A stretch of DNA of 64,000 bases from Acidisphaera sp. S103. GTDB lineage: Bacteria; Pseudomonadota; Alphaproteobacteria; Acetobacterales; Acetobacteraceae. The notes beneath the pieces were generated by a model, which worked only from the letters and a program-made list of their open reading frames with translations, had not been told where the DNA came from and did not search any database. How positions within the stretch are numbered: the first letter of the stretch is position 1; each line of letters opens with the position of its first letter. Positions 55,034 through 63,992 of this stretch are shown one piece after another. A program made the translations under genes and the position numbers. The DNA is taken from contig NZ_LMUJ01000051.1 in assembly GCF_009765975.1 (NCBI RefSeq), positions 169,441 to 233,440 on the forward strand. The letters run 5' to 3'.

Positions 55034-55576
55034 ATGACCGGCGTGCGCGACTATTCGACAGGCGAGCTGAAGCACAACGTCGTGGCATTGGCCAAAGCCG
55101 CCAAAGCGCTGCGGTTGCCGATCGTCGTCACCGCCACGGCGCGTGACAGCCTCTGGGGGCCGACGTTTCCGGAACTGGTGGAGGCGCTGCCCGGTATTCC
55201 GATCATCGATCGCTCCTCGGTCAACGCGTTTGACGACCCTACGGTCGCTCGTGCCATCACCGACACTGGTCGCACCAAGCTGATTTTCGCGGGCATCTCC
55301 CTGGAAGTTTGCGCGGCTTTCCCCGCCATCACCGCTATTGGCATGGGACTCGACGCCTATGTGGCCGTCGACGCCTCCGGAACGTTCAACGAGACCAAGC
55401 GGCAGGCCGGTCTTCTGCGCATGATGCAGGCCGGCGTGATCCTGTCCGACTATGCTACGCTGATGGTGGAAATCCTGAAGGATAATGCTCGGCCGGAGGC
55501 CGCGGCTGTTTACGACGCGATGGATATGCCACGGGCCAAGCTGGTTGGGCAGATCGCCCAGGCGTACGGTGGATGA
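55034..55576 (+). CDS. isochorismatase/YcaC-family hydrolase, 5' end apparently lost
   Basis: 180 aa from ATG 55034. Family homology extends upstream in frame to CTG 54983 (LTAENAALVLVDHQIDLMTG), including the catalytic Asp in LVDHQ, but no ATG, GTG or TTG lies there before an in-frame stop at 54965. Downstream features are intact: VVTATARDS, KLIFAGISLEVCAAFPAI with the catalytic Cys, and VDASGTFNETK. Translation from 55034 would drop the catalytic Asp, so the gene is either expressed from CTG or dead. It abuts an OxyR-like fragment at the same breakpoint. Confidence 0.65.
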   Translation: MTGVRDYSTGELKHNVVALAKAAKALRLPIVVTATARDSLWGPTFPELVEALPGIPIIDRSSVNAFDDPTVARAITDTGRTKLIFAGISLEVCAAFPAITAIGMGLDAYVAVDASGTFNETKRQAGLLRMMQAGVILSDYATLMVEILKDNARPEAAAVYDAMDMPRAKLVGQIAQAYGG

Positions 55577-55616
55577 ACGACACGGCGGCGCGTCGCCGTA
55601 TGGTATCGTGGCGGAC

Positions 55617-56195
55617 ATGCCATCGGATCTGATTCACCGTGCCGAGATGCTGCTGACGTTCTGGTTTGCGCCGGGGGACGACCGGCTTCGCGACATCTGG
55701 TTCCAAGCAACCCCGGCATTCGATGCCGCGCTCGCCGAACGTTTCCGAACCGACTACGACCGAGCGGCAGCGGGTGTCTGCGAGCCGTGGCGTGCCGCGC
55801 CGCGGACTTGCCTGGCGCTGGTCCTGCTGCTGGACCAAATTCCGCGCAATCTGTTCCGCAATTCGCCGCGGGCTTACGCCACGGACATCGCAGCGCTTGG
55901 GATCGCCCGTGAGGCCGTTGCCCGAGGCTATGATCGTGCGGTTGCGCCGATTCAGCGCAGCTTCTTTTACCTGCCGTTCCAGCACAGCGAGAGCCTCGCC
56001 GACCAGGAGGTGGGGGTGCGGCTCTATGCCGGTCTGCCGGAACATCCGGACAAGGAGATCTTTGTCGAGGCAGCGCGCGGTCATCATGAGATCATTGCCC
56101 GCTTTGGGCGCTTTCCACACCGGAATGGTATTCTCGGTCGCCCCAGCACGCCCGAGGAACAGGATTTCTTGCGGCAGCCCGGTTCGGCGTTTTGA
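55617..56195 (+). CDS. DUF924-family protein
   Basis: 192 aa from ATG 55617. All-helical DUF924 (TPR-like fold) signatures: EMLLTFWFAPGDDRLRDIWF near the N-terminus, LALVLLLDQIPRNLFRNSPR (about residues 68-87), and FFYLPFQHSESLADQE (about 118-133) with RFGRFPHRNGILGR near the end. Function unknown; predicted cytoplasmic. Starts 40 bp after the isochorismatase stop in the same direction and converges on the RND pump gene. Confidence 0.85.
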   Translation: MPSDLIHRAEMLLTFWFAPGDDRLRDIWFQATPAFDAALAERFRTDYDRAAAGVCEPWRAAPRTCLALVLLLDQIPRNLFRNSPRAYATDIAALGIAREAVARGYDRAVAPIQRSFFYLPFQHSESLADQEVGVRLYAGLPEHPDKEIFVEAARGHHEIIARFGRFPHRNGILGRPSTPEEQDFLRQPGSAF

Positions 56196-56239
56196 ATTCG
56201 TGGCTGCGCGCGCGGCGAAGGCGTCCCGCAGTGCCTTGA

Positions 56240-59200
56240 TCAGTCAGCATGTCCGGCGCTCACCAGGTGCCCATGCACGCCTCGGGCCCGGCCCATCCAA
56301 CGGACCACCTTGTCCATGTAGAGATAGACCACGGGCGTGGTGAAAAGCGTCAATACCTGCGACACGATCAGGCCTCCCACCATCGCAAACCCCAGCGGTT
56401 TGCGCAGTTCCGCGCCGGTTCCCGAACTCAGCATCAGCGGCAGTCCGCCGAGTATGGCGCACATCGTGGTCATCAGGATCGGACGGAACCGCAACAAGCA
56501 CGCTTGGCGGATGGATTGTTCGGGCGACAATCCCTGCTCGCGTTCGGCGTGCAGCGCGAAGTCCACCAGCATGATGCCATTCTTCTTCACGATCCCGATC
56601 AGCAGGATGATGCCGATAATGCCCATCACGTCGAGACCGAAGCCAAAGACGTAGAGCACCAGGAGCGCCCCGACCCCGGCGGACGGCAAGGTGGACAGGA
56701 TCGTCAGCGGATGAATGGTGTTCTCATACAACATCCCCAGGATGATGTAGACCGCGATCAGTGCTGCAACGATCAGGACCGGCGTGCTTGACAAGGAACT
56801 TTGAAACGCCTGGGCGTTTCCCTGGAAGTTGCCTCGTATCGAGCCGGGCAGATGCAGGCTGTCGACGGCACCATCCACCGCGGCCACCGCGACGCCCAAG
56901 GCCACGCCGGGCTTCAGGTTGAAGCTGATCGTAACGGACGGGAACTGGCCCTGGTGATTGACCGACAGGGGCGCCACGGTGTGGTGCAGGGTCGCCAGTT
57001 CGCTGAGCGGCACCATCCCGGCGGATTGCGATGCGACGTAGATCCGCTGCAGGGCATTGGGACCAAGCTGCAGGTCCGGCTTTGCTTCCAGAATGACAAA
57101 GTACTGGTTCAAGCTGGTGTAGAGCTGCGAAATGGGACGCTGCCCGAACGCATCGTCAAGCACTGCGTCGATGGCGGCGGGCGTGATGCCAAGCCGCGAT
57201 GCGGTCTGCCGATCGATCTCCAGCGTCAGTTGCGGCGCGGTTGACTGCTGGTCGCTGGCGACATCGGTCAGCTCGGGCAACTTGGCCAGGGCTTGTTGTA
57301 CTTTCGGCGCCCACGTATTGACTTCGGATAGATCCACATCGGTCAGGGTGTACTGATACTGGCTTGCCGTCAGCCGGCCGCCGATATTCACATCCTGCAC
57401 CGCCTGCATGAACAGCCTGACACCGGTCAGACGGGCGACCGAGGCATTCAGGTCCGCCATAACCTTATCGATCGGGGGACGCTGTCCCTTCGGCTTCAGC
57501 GCGATGAACAACCGCCCCTGGTTTTCGGTCGAGGTAGCGCCGCCCGCGCCGATATAGCCCCCCACGGTGGCAACGGCCGGATCCTGCAAAACCGTTTTGA
57601 TGACCTGCGTCTGTACCGCTGCCATGCCGCTGGGCGAGATATCCTCCGCTGCCTGGGTGATGCCCAGGATCAGGCTGGTATCCTCCTGCGGGAAAAATCC
57701 TTTTGGAATAATCACGAACAGATAGCCGGTCAGGGCGATCGTGCCCAGCATGACCATCAGCGTGGTGAAACGGTGGCGCAGGACGACGCCCAGCAGCGTG
57801 TCATAGCCTGATACCAAACCGTCGAACGCCCGCTCCAGCCCTCCTGACAATTTCCCTCGCCGCTCGGTGTGTTCGTGCCGCAGCAAGCGGCCACCCATCA
57901 TCGGCGTCAGCGTCAGCGAAACCACGGCCGAAACAGCGATGGCAACTGTCACGACAACGGCGAATTCCTGAAACATACGGCCGACCAGGCCGCCCATCAT
58001 CAGCAGGGGAATGAACACCGCGATCAGCGAGACCGACATCGACAGAATGGTGAAACCGATTTCCCCGGCACCGTCGAGCGCGGCTTGCAGCGGCGTCTTG
58101 CCCATCTCGATATGGCGCGCGATGTTTTCAACCATGACGATCGCATCGTCCACCACGAAACCAACCGCGATCGACAGGCCCATCAGCGACAGGTTGTCCA
58201 GGCTGTAGTTCAGCAGATACATCACCGCGAACGTGCCGACGATGGACACCGGAACGGCGATCGCCGGAATGATGGTCGCCCACAGGCTGCGCAGGAAAAT
58301 GAAGATCACGCCCACCACCAGCCCGACCGTCAGCAGCAGGGTGAACTGAACGTCGGACACCGATGCGCGAATGGTCGTCGTACGGTCTGAAATAACTGTC
58401 GCCTTGATCGCCGGCGGCAGCGTCGACATCAGTTGCGGCAGCAACGTCTTGATGTGCTGGACCGTGCTGATGACATTGGCACCGGGCAAGCGCTGGATGG
58501 CCAGCACGATGCCCTGGTCCTGGTTCACCCAACCGCCCAGGGTCTTGTCCTGCGGCCCGATGATCGCCTGGCCGACATCGGACACCCGGATTGGGCCGCC
58601 GTTACGATAGGCGATGATCTGGTTATTCCAGTCCTGCGGATTGAGCAGTTGGTCATTGGTTTGCAAGGCGTAGGACCGGGTGTCGCCGTACAAGGTTCCC
58701 TTGGGCTGGTCGACACTGATGTTCGCCAGCGCCGAACGGACCTGCTCCAGGTCGAGGCCGGCGGCCGCCAGCTTCACCGGATCGATTTGCAGGCGGATCG
58801 CCGGATGTTGCGCACCGCCGATGGTGATCAGGCCGACACCCGGGACCTGGGACAGCTTCTGGGCCAGGATGCTTTCCGTGTAGTCGTCGACCGTCGTGAT
58901 CGGCAGCGTGGTGGAGGTCAGTCCCAGTACCAGGATCGGCGCGTCAGCCGGGTTGGTCTCATGGTAGACCGGCGGCGTGGGCATGTCCTTGGGCAGCTGG
59001 CCGGACGCGGCGTTAATCGCCGCCTGCACAAGCTGCGCGGCGGCGTTGATGTCGTCGTTCAGCGCGAACTGCAGGGTGATGGACGTGTAGCCGAGCGAGC
59101 TGGTTGACGTCATCTGCGCCAGGTAAGGGATTTCCCCGAATTGTTTCTCCAGCGGCGTTGCCACCGACGATGCCATGGTCTTTGGGTCCGCCCCGGGCAA

Positions 59201-59350
59201 CTGCGCGGTGACGGAAATGGTTGGAAACGACACGTTGGGCAGCGCGGCGACCGGCAGCATGGTGTAGGCCGTGCCACCCAGCAGAACGATTGCCACGATG
59301 AACAGCGCCGTCGCGACGGGGCGGCGAATGAAAGCCGATGAGAGGCTCAT
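56240..59350 (-). CDS. RND efflux permease (AcrB/HAE1 family)
   Basis: 1036 aa, full length. Twelve membrane segments with two large periplasmic loops. Proton-relay residues are present: Asp-Asp in GFVVDDAIVMVENIARH (TM4, about residues 400-416) and Lys in IGIVKKNGIMLVDFALH (TM10). VSLTLTPMMGGRLL and ALIAVYIILGMLYEN are typical. Inner-membrane trimer exporting drugs or dyes through a tripartite system. Its start overlaps the adaptor gene stop (ATGA). The outer-membrane channel is not in the window. Confidence 0.95.
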   Translation of the reverse strand: MSLSSAFIRRPVATALFIVAIVLLGGTAYTMLPVAALPNVSFPTISVTAQLPGADPKTMASSVATPLEKQFGEIPYLAQMTSTSSLGYTSITLQFALNDDINAAAQLVQAAINAASGQLPKDMPTPPVYHETNPADAPILVLGLTSTTLPITTVDDYTESILAQKLSQVPGVGLITIGGAQHPAIRLQIDPVKLAAAGLDLEQVRSALANISVDQPKGTLYGDTRSYALQTNDQLLNPQDWNNQIIAYRNGGPIRVSDVGQAIIGPQDKTLGGWVNQDQGIVLAIQRLPGANVISTVQHIKTLLPQLMSTLPPAIKATVISDRTTTIRASVSDVQFTLLLTVGLVVGVIFIFLRSLWATIIPAIAVPVSIVGTFAVMYLLNYSLDNLSLMGLSIAVGFVVDDAIVMVENIARHIEMGKTPLQAALDGAGEIGFTILSMSVSLIAVFIPLLMMGGLVGRMFQEFAVVVTVAIAVSAVVSLTLTPMMGGRLLRHEHTERRGKLSGGLERAFDGLVSGYDTLLGVVLRHRFTTLMVMLGTIALTGYLFVIIPKGFFPQEDTSLILGITQAAEDISPSGMAAVQTQVIKTVLQDPAVATVGGYIGAGGATSTENQGRLFIALKPKGQRPPIDKVMADLNASVARLTGVRLFMQAVQDVNIGGRLTASQYQYTLTDVDLSEVNTWAPKVQQALAKLPELTDVASDQQSTAPQLTLEIDRQTASRLGITPAAIDAVLDDAFGQRPISQLYTSLNQYFVILEAKPDLQLGPNALQRIYVASQSAGMVPLSELATLHHTVAPLSVNHQGQFPSVTISFNLKPGVALGVAVAAVDGAVDSLHLPGSIRGNFQGNAQAFQSSLSSTPVLIVAALIAVYIILGMLYENTIHPLTILSTLPSAGVGALLVLYVFGFGLDVMGIIGIILLIGIVKKNGIMLVDFALHAEREQGLSPEQSIRQACLLRFRPILMTTMCAILGGLPLMLSSGTGAELRKPLGFAMVGGLIVSQVLTLFTTPVVYLYMDKVVRWMGRARGVHGHLVSAGHAD

Positions 59351-60513
59351 CCGAGCATTCCTTGCGTTGCTGGTGTCTGGTTTTGCACGTCGCTGCTTCC
59401 GGCTGGGACTTCGGTGATTGCGGTGCCGTCCTGCAGGCGGTACTGGCCTGCCGTCACGACTGTATCGCCGGCTTTCAGGCCGTCACTGACCAAGGCCCGC
59501 CCATCCAGCGTTTCGGCGATTTTCACCGGTTGCAGATGAACCTTGTTTTCCGGACCGACGACGAACACCTGTTGGCCGGTGGAACCCTGTTGCAGCGCGC
59601 TTGTGGGAACACTGATCGCCGAGGGCTGAACACCCGTCACCAACCTAACCTGCACGAATTCGCCGGGCCATAGTTTTGCGTTCTTGTTCGGAAATGTTGC
59701 TTTCAGCTCCACGGTCCCCGACGCCTGGCTGATCTGGTTGTTCACCAGCAGCAGCGAGCCCTGACCGAGGGCGTCGGTTCCGTCCTGCGGATAGGCGATC
59801 GCGCGCAGGGGTCCTTTCCGTATCGCGGCCTGGACCTCCGGCAAGTCCTTCTGCGGCAGCGTGAAGATCACCGAAATTGGCTGGATTTGGGTGATCGTGA
59901 CGATCGGCGTGGTGTCGGCCGGGTGTACGATGTTGCCTATGTCCATCTGGCGGATACCGGTTACGCCGCTGATCGGGGACGTTATGGTGGTGTAGCTGAG
60001 CTGCGTCTGTGCAGTGTCGATCGCCGCCTGGTCGCTGGTGATCGCTGCCCGAAGCTGGGCGACGGAGGCTGTCTGGTCGCCGACCTGCTGCTGGGTGGAA
60101 AAGCCTTGTTTCAGCAGCGGGACGTAACGACTGAGGTTGGCCTGGGCGTTCGCGAGATGCGCCTCGTCGCGCGCCAGATTGGCCTGAGCCTGTTGCAGGG
60201 CGGCCTGGAACAGCCTTGGATCGAGCTGCGCGATCAGGTCGCCGGGTTTGACGATCTGGCCCTCGACAAATCCGATTTTCTGGATCGTGCCGGCAACCTG
60301 GCTGTGAACGTTGACGGTGTTGTAGGCCGCCACGGTCCCAAGCCCGACCTTCACCAGGGGCATATCCGACACGCCGACCTTGGCGGTCACCACCGGGACC
60401 GCCGGCGACGCCGCCGCTTCGGCCGGTGCGGGCGAGACCGGCACAAGCCACCAGCCTGCGACGCCGGCGGCAACGATAGTCACACAGGTCAAAGAAATGG
60501 TGCGGCGTCTCAT
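59347..60513 (-). CDS. RND efflux membrane-fusion (adaptor) subunit
   Basis: 388 aa from ATG 60513 (MRRRTISLTCVTIVAAG), behind AAGGAG. N-terminal membrane/signal segment (about residues 5-25), Ala/Pro linker, lipoyl half (VNVHSQVAGTIQKIGFVEGQ), helical hairpin of Gln/Ala heptads (about 105-170), second lipoyl half (SYTTITSPISGVTGIRQMDI) and beta-barrel plus membrane-proximal domains to the end. First gene of the pump operon, divergent from the LysR gene at 60651. Confidence 0.94.
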   Translation of the reverse strand: MRRRTISLTCVTIVAAGVAGWWLVPVSPAPAEAAASPAVPVVTAKVGVSDMPLVKVGLGTVAAYNTVNVHSQVAGTIQKIGFVEGQIVKPGDLIAQLDPRLFQAALQQAQANLARDEAHLANAQANLSRYVPLLKQGFSTQQQVGDQTASVAQLRAAITSDQAAIDTAQTQLSYTTITSPISGVTGIRQMDIGNIVHPADTTPIVTITQIQPISVIFTLPQKDLPEVQAAIRKGPLRAIAYPQDGTDALGQGSLLLVNNQISQASGTVELKATFPNKNAKLWPGEFVQVRLVTGVQPSAISVPTSALQQGSTGQQVFVVGPENKVHLQPVKIAETLDGRALVSDGLKAGDTVVTAGQYRLQDGTAITEVPAGSSDVQNQTPATQGMLG

Positions 60514-60650
60514 ACGAACAGGCTCCTTCGCTACAGGCCTGTCGGAAGATTGGGAGCCGCGCTGAAAGGTTGCCAATGCGCGTTCTTCACCGGAACATGC
60601 CTGTTTCGCATAAGCTGTCGGGGCTACGCTCGAAGCAGGCGGAGGGCCGC

Positions 60651-61565
60651 ATGAACTGGCGGATGCTGGATCTTAACTTGCTCGTGGTCTTCGACGCTGT
60701 GGTGCAGGAACGCAGTGCGACCCGTGCGGCCGCCAAGTTGAACATGACGCAACCCGCGATCAGCCATGCGCTGGCCAGATTACGAAGCGCCTTGCGCGAC
60801 GATCTGTTCGTCAGGACGCCGGACGGCATGGAGCCGACGCCCTATGCCGAACGGCTTGTCGGCCCGGTCCGGACGGCGCTGGAGAGCCTGCACACGGCGC
60901 TGGACGGCGCTGCCCCATTCGATCCGCAAACTGCCGAACGCGACTTCGCGGTCGCGATGGACAACCGGGCGGTGGTCGTTCTCGCCGCGCCCCTCGCCGC
61001 CGCGGTCGGAGAGCAGGCGCCTCGGGTCCGACTTGATATACGTCCCAGCGGCACATTGAAGCTTCCGGAATTGCTGGACCGTGGCGAATTGGATCTGGTC
61101 GTGGGCGGCCTTGCAGCGCCGGCCGAGCGGTTTTCCGATCTGCGCTTGTTTCACGATGACTTTGTCGCCGTCGTGCGACGCGGGCACCGGGCGGCGATTG
61201 ACGGAACGATCTCACTGCCCGCTTTGGGCGACTATCCGCATCTTGTTCTATCCTCGACCGGCGAGGAGACCGACTTCGTGGACGCACAGTTGGCTCGCCA
61301 CAACCTGAGCCGACGCGTCACGCTGCGCGCCCCGTTGCTGGCGGCGGCCGCCACGCTGGCGCAATCTGAGATGATCGCCGTTTTGTCGGAAAATACGGCC
61401 CGAACGTTTGCAAATTCAGCGCCTCTTGAGGTGCTGACCCTGCCTTTTCCATCGCCTCGGCTGCTGACGGCAATGATGTGGCATCGCAGGGTGGACAGCG
61501 TTCCTGCTCATCAATGGCTGCGCGGTTTGATTGCGCAGGTCGCAAGAATTTCTAAGCGACACTGA
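60651..61565 (+). CDS. LysR-family transcriptional regulator
   Basis: 304 aa from ATG 60651, with GGCGGAGGG upstream. HTH at residues 5-65 (DLNLLVVFDAVVQERSATRA, then LNMTQPAISHALARLRSAL), effector domain with RDFAVAMDNRAVVVLAAPL and LDLVVGGL: the NodD/NahR-like subgroup that often senses aromatic compounds. Divergent from the RND adaptor gene, 137 bp between starts, so a likely regulator of the pump. Confidence 0.9.
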   Translation: MNWRMLDLNLLVVFDAVVQERSATRAAAKLNMTQPAISHALARLRSALRDDLFVRTPDGMEPTPYAERLVGPVRTALESLHTALDGAAPFDPQTAERDFAVAMDNRAVVVLAAPLAAAVGEQAPRVRLDIRPSGTLKLPELLDRGELDLVVGGLAAPAERFSDLRLFHDDFVAVVRRGHRAAIDGTISLPALGDYPHLVLSSTGEETDFVDAQLARHNLSRRVTLRAPLLAAAATLAQSEMIAVLSENTARTFANSAPLEVLTLPFPSPRLLTAMMWHRRVDSVPAHQWLRGLIAQVARISKRH

Positions 61566-61590
61566 CGGGTTCCTCACGGTTTTTCGAAGG

Positions 61591-61857
61591 ACAGTCACTT
61601 ACTTGCGATCATACGAAACGGACACCGACGATCTATTCGCGCTCCTGACGACCGAGCCCAACGCGCCGATCACGGTGTGACACCCCAAAGCCATGTTGGC
61701 GCTCCTGACTAGAGTGGACGGGATCAAAATGTGGATGAACACGCCAACGACCGAGGCATTGGCACTCCACCGTCCCTTGCGGGACGGAGCGCTACAGATT
61801 TTGGCGCGGGGTGAGAAGCAGGACGATGCTTCAACAACGCGATCGGGCGAACGCTAA
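61591..61857 (+). pseudogene. SRAP (YedK/HMCES-like SOS-associated peptidase) 3' remnant with in-frame stop
   Basis: One plus-strand frame reads LFALLTTEPNAPITV, stop (TGA 61678-61680), HPKAMLALLTRVDGIKMWM, then ALALHRPLRDGALQILARGE, to TAA 61855. This is the C-terminal third of the SRAP family (pattern TTEPNA-V-PIHPKAMPVIL ... WL-AP--EAL-L-RPLPDGAL-IVARG). The N-terminal part with the catalytic Cys2 is absent, and the TGA sits just before the conserved His-Pro. It fills most of the 346-bp gap between LysR and the phosphate transporter. Confidence 0.7.
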
Positions 61858-61911
61858 AAATGTCCTCCAATCGCACCTAAAACAGCAATGAGTCTGCGCC
61901 CCGAGGTCCCC

Positions 61912-63537
61912 TTAAAACACTTGCCGGAGAATGACGTAGAGTGAGCCGGCGATCACCATCGCCGCCGGCAGCGTCAGTATCCACGCCAGGGCCATGTTCT
62001 TGATCGTGCTCCATCGCAGGCCCGACCCATTGGCGGCCATCGTGCCGGCCACGCCGCTGGACAGCACATGCGTGGTTGAAACCGGCAAGCCATAGACATC
62101 CGCCAAACCAATCGTTGCCATCGCCACAATCTCGGCGGATGCCCCTTGCGCGTAGGTCAGGTGTGTTTTGCCGATCTTCTCACCCACCGTCACCACGATG
62201 CGCTTCCAGCCAACCATCGTGCCAAGGCCAAGCGCGAGCGCGACGGTGACCTTCACCCAGTTCGGGATGAACTTGGTGCCGCTGTCCAGGGACGATCGCA
62301 GCGACTTCAGTGCGGCTACCTCGGTATCACTGAAACCGGCCGGGTGTGCGCCCATCACACGCACCGCATCCGACGCCAGATACATGTCGTTGCGCACGTT
62401 CGGCGTGGCCGCGGCAGGAACAGCTTTGATCGCGCCGTAGTTCTTCACCTGCTGGTCGATATCCCCGGTCAGCGTCGCCAGGGCGGCATAAACCGCTGGT
62501 GTGTTTACCGCCTTTGTCTTGAGCGCGTTGCCGACCGTTGTTCTGGCCGCGGCCGTCGCCGGCAGATTTTCGTCTTCTATATGCGCCTGGAACACGGTCT
62601 GCGCAGCGTGCGTCGTTTGCAGAAACAGCGGCGTGGTGCTCTCCGGCATGGCGCGGTTCAACGCATAGGCCGTCGGCGCGGCACCGATCAGGATGAGCAT
62701 GATCAGGCCCATGCCCTTCTGACCGTCGTTGCTGCCATGGAAGAACGAGACCCCTGTGCAGGTCAGCACCAGAAGGGCCCGTATGGCGGCCGGCGGCGGC
62801 TTGTTGCCTTCGGGTGCGCTGTAGAGCGACGGGCTGCGTACCACGACCTTCATCAACAGGAGCAGCAATGCAGCCAACACAAAGCCGATCAGTGGGCTGA
62901 ACAGCAACGCCTTCAGAACGCTGACCGCCTGCGCCCAATCCACACCCGAGGTCGCGGATCCCCCCGGCGCCATGAATTGATTGGCGATACCAACGCCCAT
63001 GATGGAGCCGATCAACGCGTGCGACGAACTGTTGGGCAACCCCAGCGTCCAGGTGCCGAGGTTCCAGATGATTGCCGCGATCAGCAGTGCGAAAACCATG
63101 GCATAGCCGGCACCGCTGCCGACCTGAAGGATCAGTTCCACCGGCAGCAGGGTGACCACGGTAAACGCAACCGTCCCGCTGGACGTCAGCACACCGAGGA
63201 AATTAAAGGTTCCCGACCAGATGACCGCCGCCATTGGCGGCAGGCTGTGGGTGTAGATCACGGTTGCGACCGCGTTGGCCGTATCGTGGAAGCCGTTAAC
63301 GAATTCAAAGCCCAGCGCGATCAGCAGAGCAATGCCAAGTAACACGAAAGCACCGACCGCCAGGGTGTGCTCGCCTGCATTGCTGATATCTTTGGAAATA
63401 CTGAATGCGGCATAGCCGAGTCCGGCGACAAGCACGAGGAAGAAGGCCAGGGCGCCGCCAACGTGCGTTTTTTCGTCCAGATGTGGGCGTCGCGGCGGAA
63501 CATCCATCATGCCGCGGTTGATCGTCATGTCTGACAT
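61912..63537 (-). CDS. inorganic phosphate transporter (PiT family)
   Basis: 541 aa from ATG 63537 (MSDMTINRGMMDVPP), with a G-run as ribosome site. Two PiT halves: FEFVNGFHDTANAVATVIYT (about residues 76-95) and GLPNSSSHALIGSIMG in the first, FFHGSNDGQKGMGLIMLILI and YGLPVSTTHVLSSGVAGTMA in the second. The central loop (about 310-400) is long and hydrophilic. Low-affinity, proton-coupled phosphate (metal-phosphate) uptake across the inner membrane. No PhoU-like DUF47 partner adjoins it here. Confidence 0.94.
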   Translation of the reverse strand: MSDMTINRGMMDVPPRRPHLDEKTHVGGALAFFLVLVAGLGYAAFSISKDISNAGEHTLAVGAFVLLGIALLIALGFEFVNGFHDTANAVATVIYTHSLPPMAAVIWSGTFNFLGVLTSSGTVAFTVVTLLPVELILQVGSGAGYAMVFALLIAAIIWNLGTWTLGLPNSSSHALIGSIMGVGIANQFMAPGGSATSGVDWAQAVSVLKALLFSPLIGFVLAALLLLLMKVVVRSPSLYSAPEGNKPPPAAIRALLVLTCTGVSFFHGSNDGQKGMGLIMLILIGAAPTAYALNRAMPESTTPLFLQTTHAAQTVFQAHIEDENLPATAAARTTVGNALKTKAVNTPAVYAALATLTGDIDQQVKNYGAIKAVPAAATPNVRNDMYLASDAVRVMGAHPAGFSDTEVAALKSLRSSLDSGTKFIPNWVKVTVALALGLGTMVGWKRIVVTVGEKIGKTHLTYAQGASAEIVAMATIGLADVYGLPVSTTHVLSSGVAGTMAANGSGLRWSTIKNMALAWILTLPAAMVIAGSLYVILRQVF

Positions 63538-63595
63538 AGCACCCCCCAGAGGCTTCACTATCATCTGCTGCAGCGAGCCGAGCACATGCTCTCGA

Positions 63596-63826
63596 CTAGT
63601 CGCGCGGGATCTTGCTCGCCCATTTAATCGGAAGGTCGAAGGCGGCCGCCTGATTTTCAATCCACTGGCGCGCTTCATCGGGCGATGAGCAAAGCTGCGT
63701 CGCGGGCAGTCGCCTTGGCATATTTGGGATTGTGTCGCGTGTCGTGGTTTCGCCAACAAAGGCGCCGATGAATTCGCTGGCGCCAAATGGCTCAATCCAG
63801 GCGCGGAGGTTGCCGCTGGGTGTCAT
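63596..63826 (-). CDS. small hypothetical protein
   Basis: 76 aa from ATG 63826 (MTPSGNLRAWIEPFGASEFI); a TTG at 63844 would add six residues. No recognisable domain. The sequence is compositionally protein-like (AWIEPFG, DEARQWIENQAAAFDLPIKW) and has no signal peptide. No clear ribosome site. It lies 58 bp upstream of the phosphate transporter start in the same direction. Confidence 0.45.
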   Translation of the reverse strand: MTPSGNLRAWIEPFGASEFIGAFVGETTTRDTIPNMPRRLPATQLCSSPDEARQWIENQAAAFDLPIKWASKIPRD

Positions 63827-63992
63827 GAGCGAGAGAACTCTCAATTATGTACTGACAATCCGTACAGACCTCTGGACGCATTGTCTAGTCCACGGGGCAC
63901 TTCATGCAGGGCAATCGGGCGAAGGAGTAGGTGACAAACGGCTAAAGGGCTGAATCCATACGATCCCTCGATTCGCTTCATAGGGGACAACG

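Noticed and set aside
62146..63342. 398-codon plus-strand open frame opposite the phosphate transporter
   Set aside because: Composition (Arg/Gln/His-rich) and lack of motifs mark it as a shadow.
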